58,947 bases of DNA from JBAZDC01 sp041654595 (GCA_964551305.1 CAZKBT010000010.1:1-58947), one strand, 5' to 3'. Numbered from the stretch's first letter, positions 37,486 to 45,858 are shown. Notes: generated from the sequence alone by a model not told the origin. Numbers and translations: made by a program.

Positions 37486-37902
37486 CTAGTTCCACCTGCC
37501 GCCGCGGCCGGCCAGGCTGAAGCGGCCGGCGCCGAAGAATGCGACCGCAAGTGCGCCGAACAGGAACAAGCCCTGGAGCTCGAGGCGCCAGCCGCCTGTG
37601 TTGGTGAACTGATAAAGATGGCCCATGTGCGCCAGCAGGATGGCCGCCAGCATGTTGATGACGATCAGCAGGGCGCCCAGGCGCGTATAGATGCCGATGA
37701 TCAGCAAGAGCGGGGCGATGACTTCCCCGACATAGGCGCCCCAGGCGATGAAACCGGGCAGTCCCTTGGACACGACCAGGCTTTCGATCCCGGCGATGCC
37801 GTTGGTCATTTTGGCGATGCCGTGAAAGATCAGCAGTATGCCTACGGCCAGCCGCAGGATGAGTTTTCCGAGGTCGTCTTGTGTGGTCGGTGACATGGGC
37901 AA
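37486..37902 (-). CDS. DoxX family membrane protein
   Basis: This 138-residue protein has four hydrophobic helices and starts MPMSPTTQDDLGKLILRLAV. DoxX features are GILLIFHGIAKM, SKGLPGFIAWGAYVGEVIAPLLLI and the late-helix segment NMLAAILLAHMGHLYQF. Family members are quinol-oxidase-related or redox-associated membrane proteins, but the function of most single-copy DoxX proteins is unknown. It converges on pstB. Confidence 0.85.
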   Translation of the reverse strand: MPMSPTTQDDLGKLILRLAVGILLIFHGIAKMTNGIAGIESLVVSKGLPGFIAWGAYVGEVIAPLLLIIGIYTRLGALLIVINMLAAILLAHMGHLYQFTNTGGWRLELQGLFLFGALAVAFFGAGRFSLAGRGGRWN

Positions 37903-37989
37903 TTCCGTCTCGATGGGTCAATGTGCCGGTGGGCCCGGCCATTATATCGGATGGCTTGCCCAAACCTCTGCGAGGCAAGCGTTTCCGGG

Positions 37990-38835
37990 CTATGCCTGTT
38001 CGTCCGCTTCTCGAGTCGACCGCTCCTGGTAATGCGCGAGCGATACGAACAACGCCTGGGCCAGGCAGATCGTCGACGTCAGCGTTCTGAACGCGAAGGC
38101 GGTTTGCTCCCGGGCCTGGAGCAGAATGTCGGCGTAGTGAGCGATGGGCGCCATGCGGCTATCGGAAATCAGCAGAATCGTGGCGTCGCGTTCACGGGCG
38201 TGCTGCAGGCAGAGCTGGGTTTCCGGGGAATAGGGCGGAAAGCTGACGGCCACCAGCGTATCCCGGGCGCGAATCGCCCGCATGGATTGGCGTGGATCCC
38301 CGCCCAGGCCGGATACGAAGTGCGCGCGCTTGTCCAGGTTCTGCAGGGCATAGGCGAGGTACGAGGCGACCGACAGCGAACGCCCCATGCCCACCACATA
38401 GATGTCTTGCGTGTTCGCCAACTGCTTGACCGCGGCGTCGAAGGCCTCGGGATCAAAGACGTCCAGCAGATCGTCCAGGCTTCGCTGGCTGGCCTGAATG
38501 AACCGCCGGGCCAATTCCGTGCCGGACTCCGTCGCGCCGCGCTCTATTTCCTGGCGTATGCGATGCTGATAGCTTTCGCCCGGCGCCGTTTCGTTGCGCA
38601 ACGAGTCGCGAAACATGGATTGCAGGCCGGAATAGCCCGAGAATCCGAAACGCTGGGCGAACCTGACGACGGCCGACGCCTGGACCTCGCAGGCGCGCGC
38701 GATATCCTGAACGCGCGCGAACGCGATTTCATGACGATGTTGTTCGATGTGCTTGGCAATACGCTGGAGCTGCTTGGGCAGACCGTTGTAGTGTTCGGCC
38801 AAAGTATCGAAAAACCGGTCTGCATCGGCTGTCAC
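37990..38835 (-). CDS. RpiR family (HTH plus SIS) regulator, probable inositol-catabolism repressor
   Basis: This 281-residue protein has an N-terminal HTH_6 domain (RIAKHIEQHRHEIAFARVQDIARACEVQASAVVRFAQRFGFSGYS) and a C-terminal SIS sugar-phosphate-binding domain (IYVVGMGRSLSVASYLAYALQNL; AVSFPPYSPETQLCLQHARERDATILLISD). It is divergently oriented from the iolC-like gene. RpiR proteins beside iol genes usually repress them until an inositol-derived phosphate binds, so that role is likely here. An AT-rich inverted repeat lies in the shared promoter region. Confidence 0.85.
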   Translation of the reverse strand: MTADADRFFDTLAEHYNGLPKQLQRIAKHIEQHRHEIAFARVQDIARACEVQASAVVRFAQRFGFSGYSGLQSMFRDSLRNETAPGESYQHRIRQEIERGATESGTELARRFIQASQRSLDDLLDVFDPEAFDAAVKQLANTQDIYVVGMGRSLSVASYLAYALQNLDKRAHFVSGLGGDPRQSMRAIRARDTLVAVSFPPYSPETQLCLQHARERDATILLISDSRMAPIAHYADILLQAREQTAFAFRTLTSTICLAQALFVSLAHYQERSTREADEQA

Positions 38836-38888
38836 GTTTATCCTCTTTCAGGAACGATTTTCGGCAGTATACACATATCCAACACAAA

Positions 38889-38926
38889 TTCTATTTCTAA
38901 TTAAAATAGAAAATAAATTGTAAAAT
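38889..38926. promoter_or_regulatory. Candidate RpiR operator and iolC promoter element
   Basis: TTCTATTT (38889-38896) and AAATAGAA (38904-38911) form a perfect 8-bp inverted repeat with a 7-bp spacer. A TAAAAT -10-like element (38921-38926) lies 10 bp beyond. It sits between the divergent regulator and iolC genes and is strikingly AT-rich for this genome. Confidence 0.5.
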
Positions 38927-39007
38927 GGACGGGAAAGCGATACAGTGGAGCCCTGAGTTGTTCTTTCCTTCATCGTCGCTATTTTTCTTTTTCTTGATGT
39001 GAGTGCC

Positions 39008-40944
39008 ATGAACGCGCCTGTACCCCCAGCAGAGAATCGTCCCCTGGATTTAATATGCCTCGGCCGCGTAGCGGTGGATCTCTACGCGCAGCAGGTGGGC
39101 GCCAGGCTCGAAGACACGCACAGCTTCGCCAAGTACCTTGGCGGATCTTCGGGCAACATCGCCTTCGGCACGGCCAGGCTGGGCTTGAAATCGTCCATGG
39201 TGACCCGGGTGGGCGACGATCACATGGGCCGTTTCCTGACGGCCGCGCTCCAGGCGGAAGGGTGCGACACCAGCCGCATCGTGGCCGATCCCGATCGGCT
39301 GACCGCCCTGGCGGTGCTCGGCATCAAGGACCGCGATACCTTTCCGCTGGTGTTCTACAGGGAAAACTGCGCCGACATGGCCGTTTCCCGGGAAGACCTG
39401 GACGAAGCTCATATTGCCTCGGCGCGCGCGCTGCTGATCACGGGCACGCACCTGTCTACGCCGCACGTGCTGGAGACCAGCAAGGCGGCGCTGGAGCTCG
39501 CCCGGCGCCACGACGTCAGGACCGTACTGGATATCGATTATCGCCCGGTGCTGTGGGGCCTGACCGGACAAGCCGACGGCGAGACCCGTTTCATCGCCAG
39601 CGACCGCGTATCGGCGCACCTGATGAGCATTCTTCCCTTGTTCGACCTGATCGTCGGCACGGAAGAGGAAATCCGTATCGCGGGCGGCGGCGATTCCGTC
39701 CTGGAGTCCCTGCGCGCCATCCGGGGGGTTACCCAGGCCACCTTGGTGCTCAAGCGCGGCGAGCATGGCTGCAATGTGTTCGAATCCGACATTCCAAACG
39801 AACTGCCTCCCGCCTATCCTAGTTTTCGCGTCACGGTCTTCAATGTGCTGGGGGCGGGCGACGCCTTCATGTCGGGCCTGCTGAAAGGCTGGCTGCACGG
39901 GGAGTCCTGGGAACAGTCCTGCCGCCTGGCCAACGCATGCGGGGCGCTGGTGGTGTCGCGCCACGGCTGCGCGCCCGCCATGCCCACGCCGGCCGAGCTG
40001 GCGTACTTCTTCGAGCTGGGCGCCGCCGGCGGCGCGACCAGGACGAGCGCTTGCAGCGCTTGCATCGCGTCACCACGGATCGGTCCCACAGGCGGGACCT
40101 GCACGTCTTCGCTTTCGATCATCGCAGCCAGATACTGGAGCTCGCGCGCCAGGCCGGCGCGGATCCCGAACGCATACCCGCGCTCAAGGCGCTGTTCGTG
40201 CGGGCGGTGCGGGAAACGCAGCAGAAGAAGGCCGACGAGGGACGGCAGATCAACGTCGGGATACTGGCGGACCAGCGGTTCGGCCAGGATGCCCTGAACG
40301 CGGCGACGGGCCGGGGCTGGTGGATAGGACGCCCCGTCGAGTTGCCCGGCTCCTTGCCGGTGCGCTTCGAATACGGCGCCTCCGTCGCCGCGCAACTGCA
40401 TACGTGGCCCTTGGAGCACATCGTCAAATGCCTGGTGCAATACGACGTCGACCATCCGGAGCATATACGGGCGGACCAGGAAGAGCGCATGGCTGGCCTG
40501 TACGAGTCCGTGCAGGTCAGCGGCCACGATCTGTTGCTGGAGATCATCCCGCCGGGCGTAAGCGCCGCCGAGCACGACGACAAGGTCATCCGGGGCATCG
40601 AACGATTGTACAAACTGGGCGTGATGCCCGAATGGTGGAAGATCGGCGCCTTGTCGCCGGACGGCTGGCGCAGGCTGGACGCGCTGATCGACGAGTACGA
40701 CCCGCACTGCAAGGGCGTGGTCTTGCTGGGGCTGGGGGCGCCGCTGCCCGAGCTGGTGCAAGGATTCGAGCATGTGCCCGCCAGCCGCTATTGCCGGGGC
40801 TTCACCGTGGGTCGCTCGATTTTCAACGAGCCCGCGCTGGACTGGCTGGCCGGCCGGATCGATGATGGGGAACTGGTGTCGCGCATCAGAAACAACTTCG
40901 AATACCTGATAGATGGATGGCAAGCCATGCGCCGCAGGAAATAA
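39008..40944 (+). pseudogene. iolC: Frameshifted iolC: 5-dehydro-2-deoxygluconokinase / DUF2090 aldolase fusion
   Basis: The first part, from ATG 39008 (MNAPVPPAENRPLDLICLGR), is a PfkB-type kinase. It has YLGGSSGNIAFGTARLGLKS near the substrate site and the catalytic/ATP motif NVLGAGDAFMSGLL. The kinase phosphorylates 5-dehydro-2-deoxygluconate in myo-inositol breakdown. After residue about 341 this frame turns into unlikely Ser/Arg/Cys-rich sequence and stops at 40297. The DUF2090 aldolase-like half continues in another frame from 40033 (DQDERLQRLHRVTTD) to the stop at 40944 (YLIDGWQAMRRRK). Full-length homologues in this group are single fused proteins, so one base is missing, or two are extra, at about 40019-40035. 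It could be a real loss, a recent mutation or a sequencing error; the kinase domain itself appears intact. Confidence 0.85.
40020..40035. repeat. 16-bp GC palindrome at the iolC frameshift
   Basis: GCGCCGCCGGCGGCGC is a perfect palindrome made of GCC/GGC repeats. The reading frame of iolC changes exactly here. Such sequence favours polymerase slippage in vivo and base-calling or compression errors in sequencing. Confidence 0.8.
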
Positions 40945-40983
40945 CCAAGGGGAAACGACGCGGGAACCGTAAGCAAGGAAGAT

Positions 40984-41024
40984 AAAAAGGACCGCCGGCA
41001 TGATGTAGCCGGCGGTCCTTTTTT
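40984..41024. terminator. Bidirectional terminator between iolC and mmsA
   Basis: A perfect 16-bp stem is formed by AAAAAGGACCGCCGGC (40984-40999) and its complement (41008-41023) around an 8-nt loop. A-runs and T-runs at the base give a U-tract on both strands. It separates two convergent genes. Confidence 0.95.
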
Positions 41025-41041
41025 GCTTCTATCCAGTCCTT

Positions 41042-42553
41042 CTACTTGGCGGTCGGCATGACGAATTCCGCGCCTTTTTCGATGCTTTGCGGCCAGCGCT
41101 GCATGATGGATTTCTGCTTGGTATAGAAACGCACGCCTTCTTCGCCATAGGCGTGCATGTCGCCGAACAAGCTCTTCTTCCATCCGCCGAAGCCGTGCCA
41201 TGCCATCGGGACGGGAATCGGCACGTTGATGCCGACCATGCCGGCCTGGACGCGACGGCCGAATTCGCGCGCGACGTTGCCGTCGCTGGTATAGCACGAG
41301 ACGCCGTTGCCGAATGCATGATCGTTGATGAGTTGCAATGCCGTGCCGAAGTCGGGCACGCGCATGCATGCCAGGACGGGGCCGAAGATTTCTTCCTTGT
41401 AGATGCGCATTTCCGGCTTGACGTTGTCGAACAGGGTGCCGCCGGTAAAGAAACCGTTTTCGAGGCCGGCCACTTTATGGCCGCGCCCGTCGACCACCAG
41501 CGTCGCGCCTTCCTCGACGCCGATGCCGATATAGTTCTCGATGCGCTCCAGCGCCGCCTTGGCCACGATCGGACCCATTTCGACGCTATCGTCCATGCCG
41601 TTGCCGATTTTCAGGGCCTTGGCGCGTTCGGCGAGCTTGGGCACGATCTTGTCGGCCACGTCGCCCACCAGCACCGCCACCGAAATCGCCATGCAGCGCT
41701 CGCCGGCCGAACCGTAGCCCGCGCCGATCAGCGCGTCGACCGCCTGATCGATGTCGGCGTCGGGCATCACGACCAGGTGGTTCTTGGCGCCGCCGAGGGC
41801 TTGCACGCGCTTGCCGAAATGAGCGCCCCGCTCGTAAATGTATTGGGCGATGGGCGTGGAGCCGACGAAGCTCAGCGCCGCCACGTCGGGATGCTCGATC
41901 AGCGCATCCACGGCCTGCTTGTCGCCTTGCACGACGTTGAAGACGCCGTCGGGCAGTCCGGCCTGCTTGAGCAGGTCGGCCATGAACAGCGACGACGACG
42001 GGTCGCGCTCGCTCGGCTTGAGCACGAAGCAGTTACCCGCCGCGATGGCGACCGGGAACATCCAGCACGGCACCATGCAGGGAAAGTTGAACGGCGTGAT
42101 GCCCGCGACGACGCCCAAAGGCTGGCGCAGGGTCCAGTTGTCCAGCCCCGTGGAAACCTGGTCGGTGTAATCGCCTTTCAACAACTGCGGTATGCCGCAG
42201 GCGAATTCGATCACGTCGATGCCGCGGGAAACCTCGCCCTGGGCGTCGCTGAACACCTTGCCGTGCTCGGCTGTGATGATGGCGGCCAACTCGTCCTTAT
42301 GTTCGTTCATCAGCGCCAGGAAATTGAACAGGACGCGCGCGCGCCGGATGGGCGGGGTGTTCGACCAGGCAGGGAAGGCGGCGCGCGCGGCCTCGACGGC
42401 CGCGTTGACGTCCTGCACGGAGCCCAGGCGCAACGTCCGGGCCTCGGTGCCGGTGGCCGGATTGTAGATGGGTTGGGTGCGGTCGCCCGAGCCGGCTTCG
42501 CGGCGCCCGTTGATGTAGTGGCCGACGTCGGCGCTGTCGTTGAAAGCTTTCAT
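41042..42553 (-). CDS. mmsA: CoA-acylating methylmalonate-semialdehyde dehydrogenase
   Basis: This 503-residue aldehyde dehydrogenase superfamily enzyme has the oxyanion-hole Asn156 in ITPFNFPCM and the catalytic Cys287 in GSAGERCMAIS. Further family segments are the NAD-binding SFVGSTPIAQYIYERG, EIFGPVLACMRV and the C-terminal PMAWHGFGGWKKSLFGD. The family converts malonate- or methylmalonate-semialdehyde to acetyl- or propionyl-CoA. This is the final step of myo-inositol catabolism (as IolA) and of valine and thymine catabolism. Its position beside iolC and an RpiR regulator favours inositol use. It converges on iolC and diverges from a LysR gene. Confidence 0.95.
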   Translation of the reverse strand: MKAFNDSADVGHYINGRREAGSGDRTQPIYNPATGTEARTLRLGSVQDVNAAVEAARAAFPAWSNTPPIRRARVLFNFLALMNEHKDELAAIITAEHGKVFSDAQGEVSRGIDVIEFACGIPQLLKGDYTDQVSTGLDNWTLRQPLGVVAGITPFNFPCMVPCWMFPVAIAAGNCFVLKPSERDPSSSLFMADLLKQAGLPDGVFNVVQGDKQAVDALIEHPDVAALSFVGSTPIAQYIYERGAHFGKRVQALGGAKNHLVVMPDADIDQAVDALIGAGYGSAGERCMAISVAVLVGDVADKIVPKLAERAKALKIGNGMDDSVEMGPIVAKAALERIENYIGIGVEEGATLVVDGRGHKVAGLENGFFTGGTLFDNVKPEMRIYKEEIFGPVLACMRVPDFGTALQLINDHAFGNGVSCYTSDGNVAREFGRRVQAGMVGINVPIPVPMAWHGFGGWKKSLFGDMHAYGEEGVRFYTKQKSIMQRWPQSIEKGAEFVMPTAK

Positions 42554-42653
42554 AGTGTCTCGCTCGAAGGTGTGGGAAAGGCATGACGAATCGCCATGAT
42601 GAGACCAGTGTAGAAAGAGCGGGCCCCGCTGCCTAGATCAAAACACTTGATTG

Positions 42654-42675
42654 ATTGTTTAATATATTAAACAAT
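42654..42675. promoter_or_regulatory. 22-bp perfect palindrome, candidate LysR operator
   Basis: The half-site ATTGTTTAATA is followed immediately by its exact complement. The palindrome ends 7 bp before the LysR gene start and lies in the region shared with divergent mmsA. Its AT content is far above the local average. The position fits autorepression and possible control of mmsA. Confidence 0.72.
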
Positions 42676-42682
42676 AGTCGGT

Positions 42683-43624
42683 ATGAATATACAAAAAGTA
42701 AGCAGCCTGTGGACGCATCTTTACTGGCTCACCATTCTGGATCAGCAAGGCAGCTTTACGTCGGCCGCGGCGCGGCTGAACGTCAGCAAGGCCGCGATCA
42801 GCTTGCGCATCGCCGAGCTGGAAAAGGCGGCGGGCGTCGCGCTGGTGCGCCGCACGACGCGCAGCGTCCAACTGACGGAAGCGGGACGGCAGTTGGTCGA
42901 GAACACGCGCCATGCGTTCGACCAGATCGCCCAGAGCTTTTCCGGAATCCAGGAGCTGGCCGACACCCCGCGCGGCGCATTGCGCGTCACGGTCCCGGTC
43001 GCGTTCGCCCGGCAACAGCTGGTGCCGCGCCTGCCCGGCTTCATCCGCGCGTATCCGGACGTGCGCATCGAGCTGGACTTGTCGGACCGCCTGGTGTCCT
43101 TGGCGGGCGAAGGCTTCGATCTGGCATTGCGCCACGTCGCCGCGCCCCCCGACACGCACGTGGCTTGGCCATTGTGCTCCACCCGATCGGTACTGGTCGC
43201 CAGCCCGGCTTATCTGCAACGGCACGGCTCGCCGTCCCATCCCGAAACGCTGGCGCGCCATCGCTGCCTGCATTATCCACGCCCCAAAGGGACGGCCACC
43301 TGGACATTCGAGCTCGCGGGCGGCCGCGATGCGTCGCCCGAGCGCTTGACCGTTCCCATACGAAGCGCCTTTTCGGCCAACAACAGCGAGGTGCTGCGCG
43401 ACGTCGCCCTGGAGGGCGAGGGCATTGCGCTGGCGCCGGATTTCAGCGTGCAAAGCGCCTTGCGCCAGGGCAGTCTGGTGGAGATTCTGCCCGATTGGCG
43501 GCCGGAAGGCGCCTTCGGCGACAAGATCTATGCCATCCGCCCTTACGCATCGCATGTGCCGCAAGCGGTGCAGGTATTCGTCGCCTATTTGCGCTCGGCT
43601 TTCCAGGATGGATTCGATACCTAG
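42683..43624 (+). CDS. LysR family transcriptional regulator
   Basis: This 313-residue protein has an N-terminal winged HTH (LTILDQQGSFTSAAARLNVSKAAISLRIAELEKAAGVALVRRTTRSVQLTEAG) and a C-terminal periplasmic-binding-like effector domain. That domain includes RGALRVTVPVAFARQQLVPRL and DLALRHVAAPPDTHVAWPLC. It is of the subgroup close to DNA-binding regulators such as CrgA/AaeR-like proteins. The inducer and targets are unknown. A 22-bp palindrome immediately upstream is its likely operator, and the nearest candidate target is divergent mmsA. Confidence 0.9.
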   Translation: MNIQKVSSLWTHLYWLTILDQQGSFTSAAARLNVSKAAISLRIAELEKAAGVALVRRTTRSVQLTEAGRQLVENTRHAFDQIAQSFSGIQELADTPRGALRVTVPVAFARQQLVPRLPGFIRAYPDVRIELDLSDRLVSLAGEGFDLALRHVAAPPDTHVAWPLCSTRSVLVASPAYLQRHGSPSHPETLARHRCLHYPRPKGTATWTFELAGGRDASPERLTVPIRSAFSANNSEVLRDVALEGEGIALAPDFSVQSALRQGSLVEILPDWRPEGAFGDKIYAIRPYASHVPQAVQVFVAYLRSAFQDGFDT

Positions 43625-43664
43625 TGTTTGGTCTGCGCTTGATTGTTGGTTTTTCGTCGCTTCA

Positions 43665-43684
43665 CCCGGCGCGGCCGCGCCGGG
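43665..43684. repeat. 20-bp perfect GC palindrome after the LysR gene
   Basis: The half-site CCCGGCGCGG is followed by its exact complement, giving a NotI-like core. It lies 41 bp past the LysR stop and has no T-run to its right. A run of five T lies about 14 bp to its left, so on the minus strand it could serve as a weak terminator, but no minus-strand gene needs one here. Confidence 0.6.
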
Positions 43685-43846
43685 CGTCGCCAAGGACTGT
43701 TAATGTTTTGATACGAATTGGTTCGCGATGACCTTCACGCAAATGTATGTTCGTACTGTAACTTGTATAGAATCGGAATTGCACGTAGCGATACGATGTA
43801 ACTCGTGACTACGCGACATTGTCAACTTTTATAAAGGACTGCGACG

Positions 43847-44095
43847 ATGGGCATTATTGGAATGATAGTGGTGGGTTTCATCGTGGGCTTGATCGCCCGC
43901 GCCATCATGCCGGGCGAACAGAAGTTCGGTTTCATACTGACGGTGATTTTGGGTATCGTGGGCTCGGTCGTCGCCGGCTACCTGGGCGGCGCACTGGGAT
44001 TTTATCAACCGGGCGAAGGGGCGGGCTGGATCGGGTCGATCATAGGCGCGATCATCGTGTTGTTCATATACGGATTGATCGTCAAGAAAAGCTGA
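43847..44095 (+). CDS. GlsB/YeaQ/YmgE family (transglycosylase-associated) membrane protein
   Basis: This 82-residue protein has three hydrophobic segments rich in glycine: MGIIGMIVVGFIVGLIARAI, GFILTVILGIVGSVVAGYLGG and IGSIIGAIIVLFIYGLI. The MPGEQKFG turn between helices 1 and 2 is the family signature. Members are small inner-membrane proteins induced by stress in several bacteria, with no defined biochemical role. Its upstream region holds a TAGAAT -10-like element at 43768-43773. A terminator follows directly. Confidence 0.9.
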   Translation: MGIIGMIVVGFIVGLIARAIMPGEQKFGFILTVILGIVGSVVAGYLGGALGFYQPGEGAGWIGSIIGAIIVLFIYGLIVKKS

Positions 44096-44105
44096 CGGCA
44101 AAGAA

Positions 44106-44143
44106 AAAGGGTTTAGGCGCAAGGCTTAAACCCTTTACTTTTT
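44106..44143 (+). terminator. Rho-independent terminator after the GlsB-like gene
   Basis: AAAGGGTTTA (44106-44115) pairs with TAAACCCTTT (44127-44136) around an 11-nt loop, followed by ACTTTTT. It separates the GlsB-like gene from the tRNA-Pro gene on the other strand. The preceding A-run makes it usable in both directions. Confidence 0.85.
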
Positions 44144-44153
44144 GGCTTGTGCT

Positions 44154-44230
<77 letters not shown>

Positions 44231-44254
44231 ACGTTTCTAAAAACCAAGCAGAAA

Positions 44255-44260
44255 ATTATA
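44255..44260 (-). promoter_or_regulatory. -10 element of the tRNA-Pro promoter
   Basis: A perfect TATAAT on the minus strand lies 24 bp before the tRNA 5' end, giving a short leader. No good -35 is visible at 16-18 bp, where the sequence is the 3' end of the TerC-type gene. Confidence 0.5.
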
Positions 44261-44274
44261 GCAGTTTATTGCCG

Positions 44275-45858
44275 CTACTGCTGGCCCGCGTTCTCGTTTT
44301 CTTCCGGGCCGGTGTGGCTGCGTTCGACCAGCACTTTGGCGATGCGTCGGCCTTCGAGCTTGAGCACCTTGAACTTCAACGTCACATGAGCCTGGGACAA
44401 GGTGTACTCATCGCCCGATTCCGGGAGGCGGCCGAATTGATTCAATAGATAGCCCGCCACGGTGCTGTATTCATCGGATTCGTCGCTCAGACCCTCGATT
44501 TCCACGGTCTGTTCGAAATGATGCAGGTCGGCGGCTCCGTCCACCACCCAGCGGTCTTCGCCGTCCACGATGATGTCGGGCGTTTCGTCCTCGTCGGGAA
44601 AGTCGCCCGCGATGGCTTCGAAAACGTCGATGGGCGTAACCAGTCCCTCCACGGTGCCGAATTCATTGATGACGACGACCAGCTGTCCGCGTGCCGATTT
44701 CAGGGTTTCGATCAGGTCCAGCGTGCGGATGGTGTCGTGTACGATGATGGGCGGCCGCAGCTTGCGCTCATTGATCTGTTTATACACGAGCAGGTCGGCG
44801 ATGATGTCCTTGGCCCGGCCGATGCCGACGATGTCGTCCAGGGACCCACGGCATACGGGGAAGAAGCTGTGCGGTGTCTTGCTGATCTCCGCGAGCATGT
44901 CCCCGGCGCTGTCTTCGAGGTCGATCCAGGTGATGTCCGTGCGCGGCGTCATGATCGAGTGCACGTGCCGTTCGGCCAGGCGCAGCACGCCGCTGACCAT
45001 GTTGCGCTCTTCTACGCCGAAGGGGGTGTCGACCGGTTCGGCGTCGTCGTCTTCGCCCGCCTCGTCCAAGGACGAAACGGGGCGCTTGCCGAGCATGCGC
45101 AAAATCACGTCGGCCGTGCGTTCGCGCATGGGGCGGCGCGAATCGAGATTGAGCAGGTTGCGCCGCGCGAGCTGGTTCAAGAGTTCGATAACGACGGAAA
45201 AACCTATGGCCGCGTACAGGTAGCCTTTGGGCACCTTGAAGCCGAACCCCTCCGCGATCAGGGCGAAGCCTATCATCAGCAGAAAGCCCAGGCAAAGAAT
45301 GACGACCGTGGGATGCGCGTTGACGAAGCGCGTCAGCGGCTTGGAGGCGACCAGCATGACGCCGATCGCGATGATGACCGCCGCCATCATGACTTCGAGA
45401 TGGTCCACCATGCCCACGGCGGTAATGACGGCATCCAGCGAGAATACGGCGTCCAGCACCACGATCTGCGTGACGATCACCCAGAAACCCGCATAGACGC
45501 GCGAGCCGGTCATGGTGTGCTTTTTGCCGTCGACGCGCTCGTGCATTTCGAGCGTGCCTTTGAACACCAGGAAGAATCCCCCGAGTATGAGAATGAGGTC
45601 TCGCCCTGAAAAGCTCCACGGACCAAGGTTGAGCAAGGGCTGCGTCAACTGGAATAGCCAGGAGATGCCGGTCAGCAATGCCAGACGCATGACCAAGGCG
45701 AGCGACAGGCCTATAATGCGCGCGCGATCCCGTTGGGACGGGGGGAGTTTCTCGGACAGGATGGCGATGAAAATCAGGTTGTCTATGCCTAGGACGATTT
45801 CCAGTATGACCAGCGTCAATAGGCCGACCCACACGGCGGGGTCAAGCAGCAACTCCAT
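44275..45858 (-). CDS. TerC-CBS-CorC/HlyC fusion membrane protein
   Basis: This 527-residue protein has three modules. Residues 1-240 are a TerC-type membrane domain of about seven helices, starting MELLLDPAVWVGLLTLVILE and carrying the acidic signatures LEIVLGIDNLIFIAI and VVLDAVFSLDAVITAVGM. Residues about 300-430 hold paired CBS domains (VHSIMTPRTDITWIDLEDS; INEFGTVEGLVTPIDVFEAI). The C-terminal CorC_HlyC transporter-associated domain contains TVAGYLLNQFGRLPESGDEYT. E. coli YoaE and YegH share this plan. A role in metal (Mn or other divalent) export is suggested by TerC and CorC relatives but is unproven. A TATAAT (45886-45891, minus strand) lies 28 bp before the start. No yybP-ykoY riboswitch is seen. 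Confidence 0.9.
   Translation of the reverse strand: MELLLDPAVWVGLLTLVILEIVLGIDNLIFIAILSEKLPPSQRDRARIIGLSLALVMRLALLTGISWLFQLTQPLLNLGPWSFSGRDLILILGGFFLVFKGTLEMHERVDGKKHTMTGSRVYAGFWVIVTQIVVLDAVFSLDAVITAVGMVDHLEVMMAAVIIAIGVMLVASKPLTRFVNAHPTVVILCLGFLLMIGFALIAEGFGFKVPKGYLYAAIGFSVVIELLNQLARRNLLNLDSRRPMRERTADVILRMLGKRPVSSLDEAGEDDDAEPVDTPFGVEERNMVSGVLRLAERHVHSIMTPRTDITWIDLEDSAGDMLAEISKTPHSFFPVCRGSLDDIVGIGRAKDIIADLLVYKQINERKLRPPIIVHDTIRTLDLIETLKSARGQLVVVINEFGTVEGLVTPIDVFEAIAGDFPDEDETPDIIVDGEDRWVVDGAADLHHFEQTVEIEGLSDESDEYSTVAGYLLNQFGRLPESGDEYTLSQAHVTLKFKVLKLEGRRIAKVLVERSHTGPEENENAGQQ

Noticed and set aside
40036..40297. C-terminal 86 residues of the first iolC frame as a real domain
   Set aside because: They are Ser/Arg/Cys-rich, match no fold, and overlap the correct DUF2090 coding frame; they result from the frameshift.
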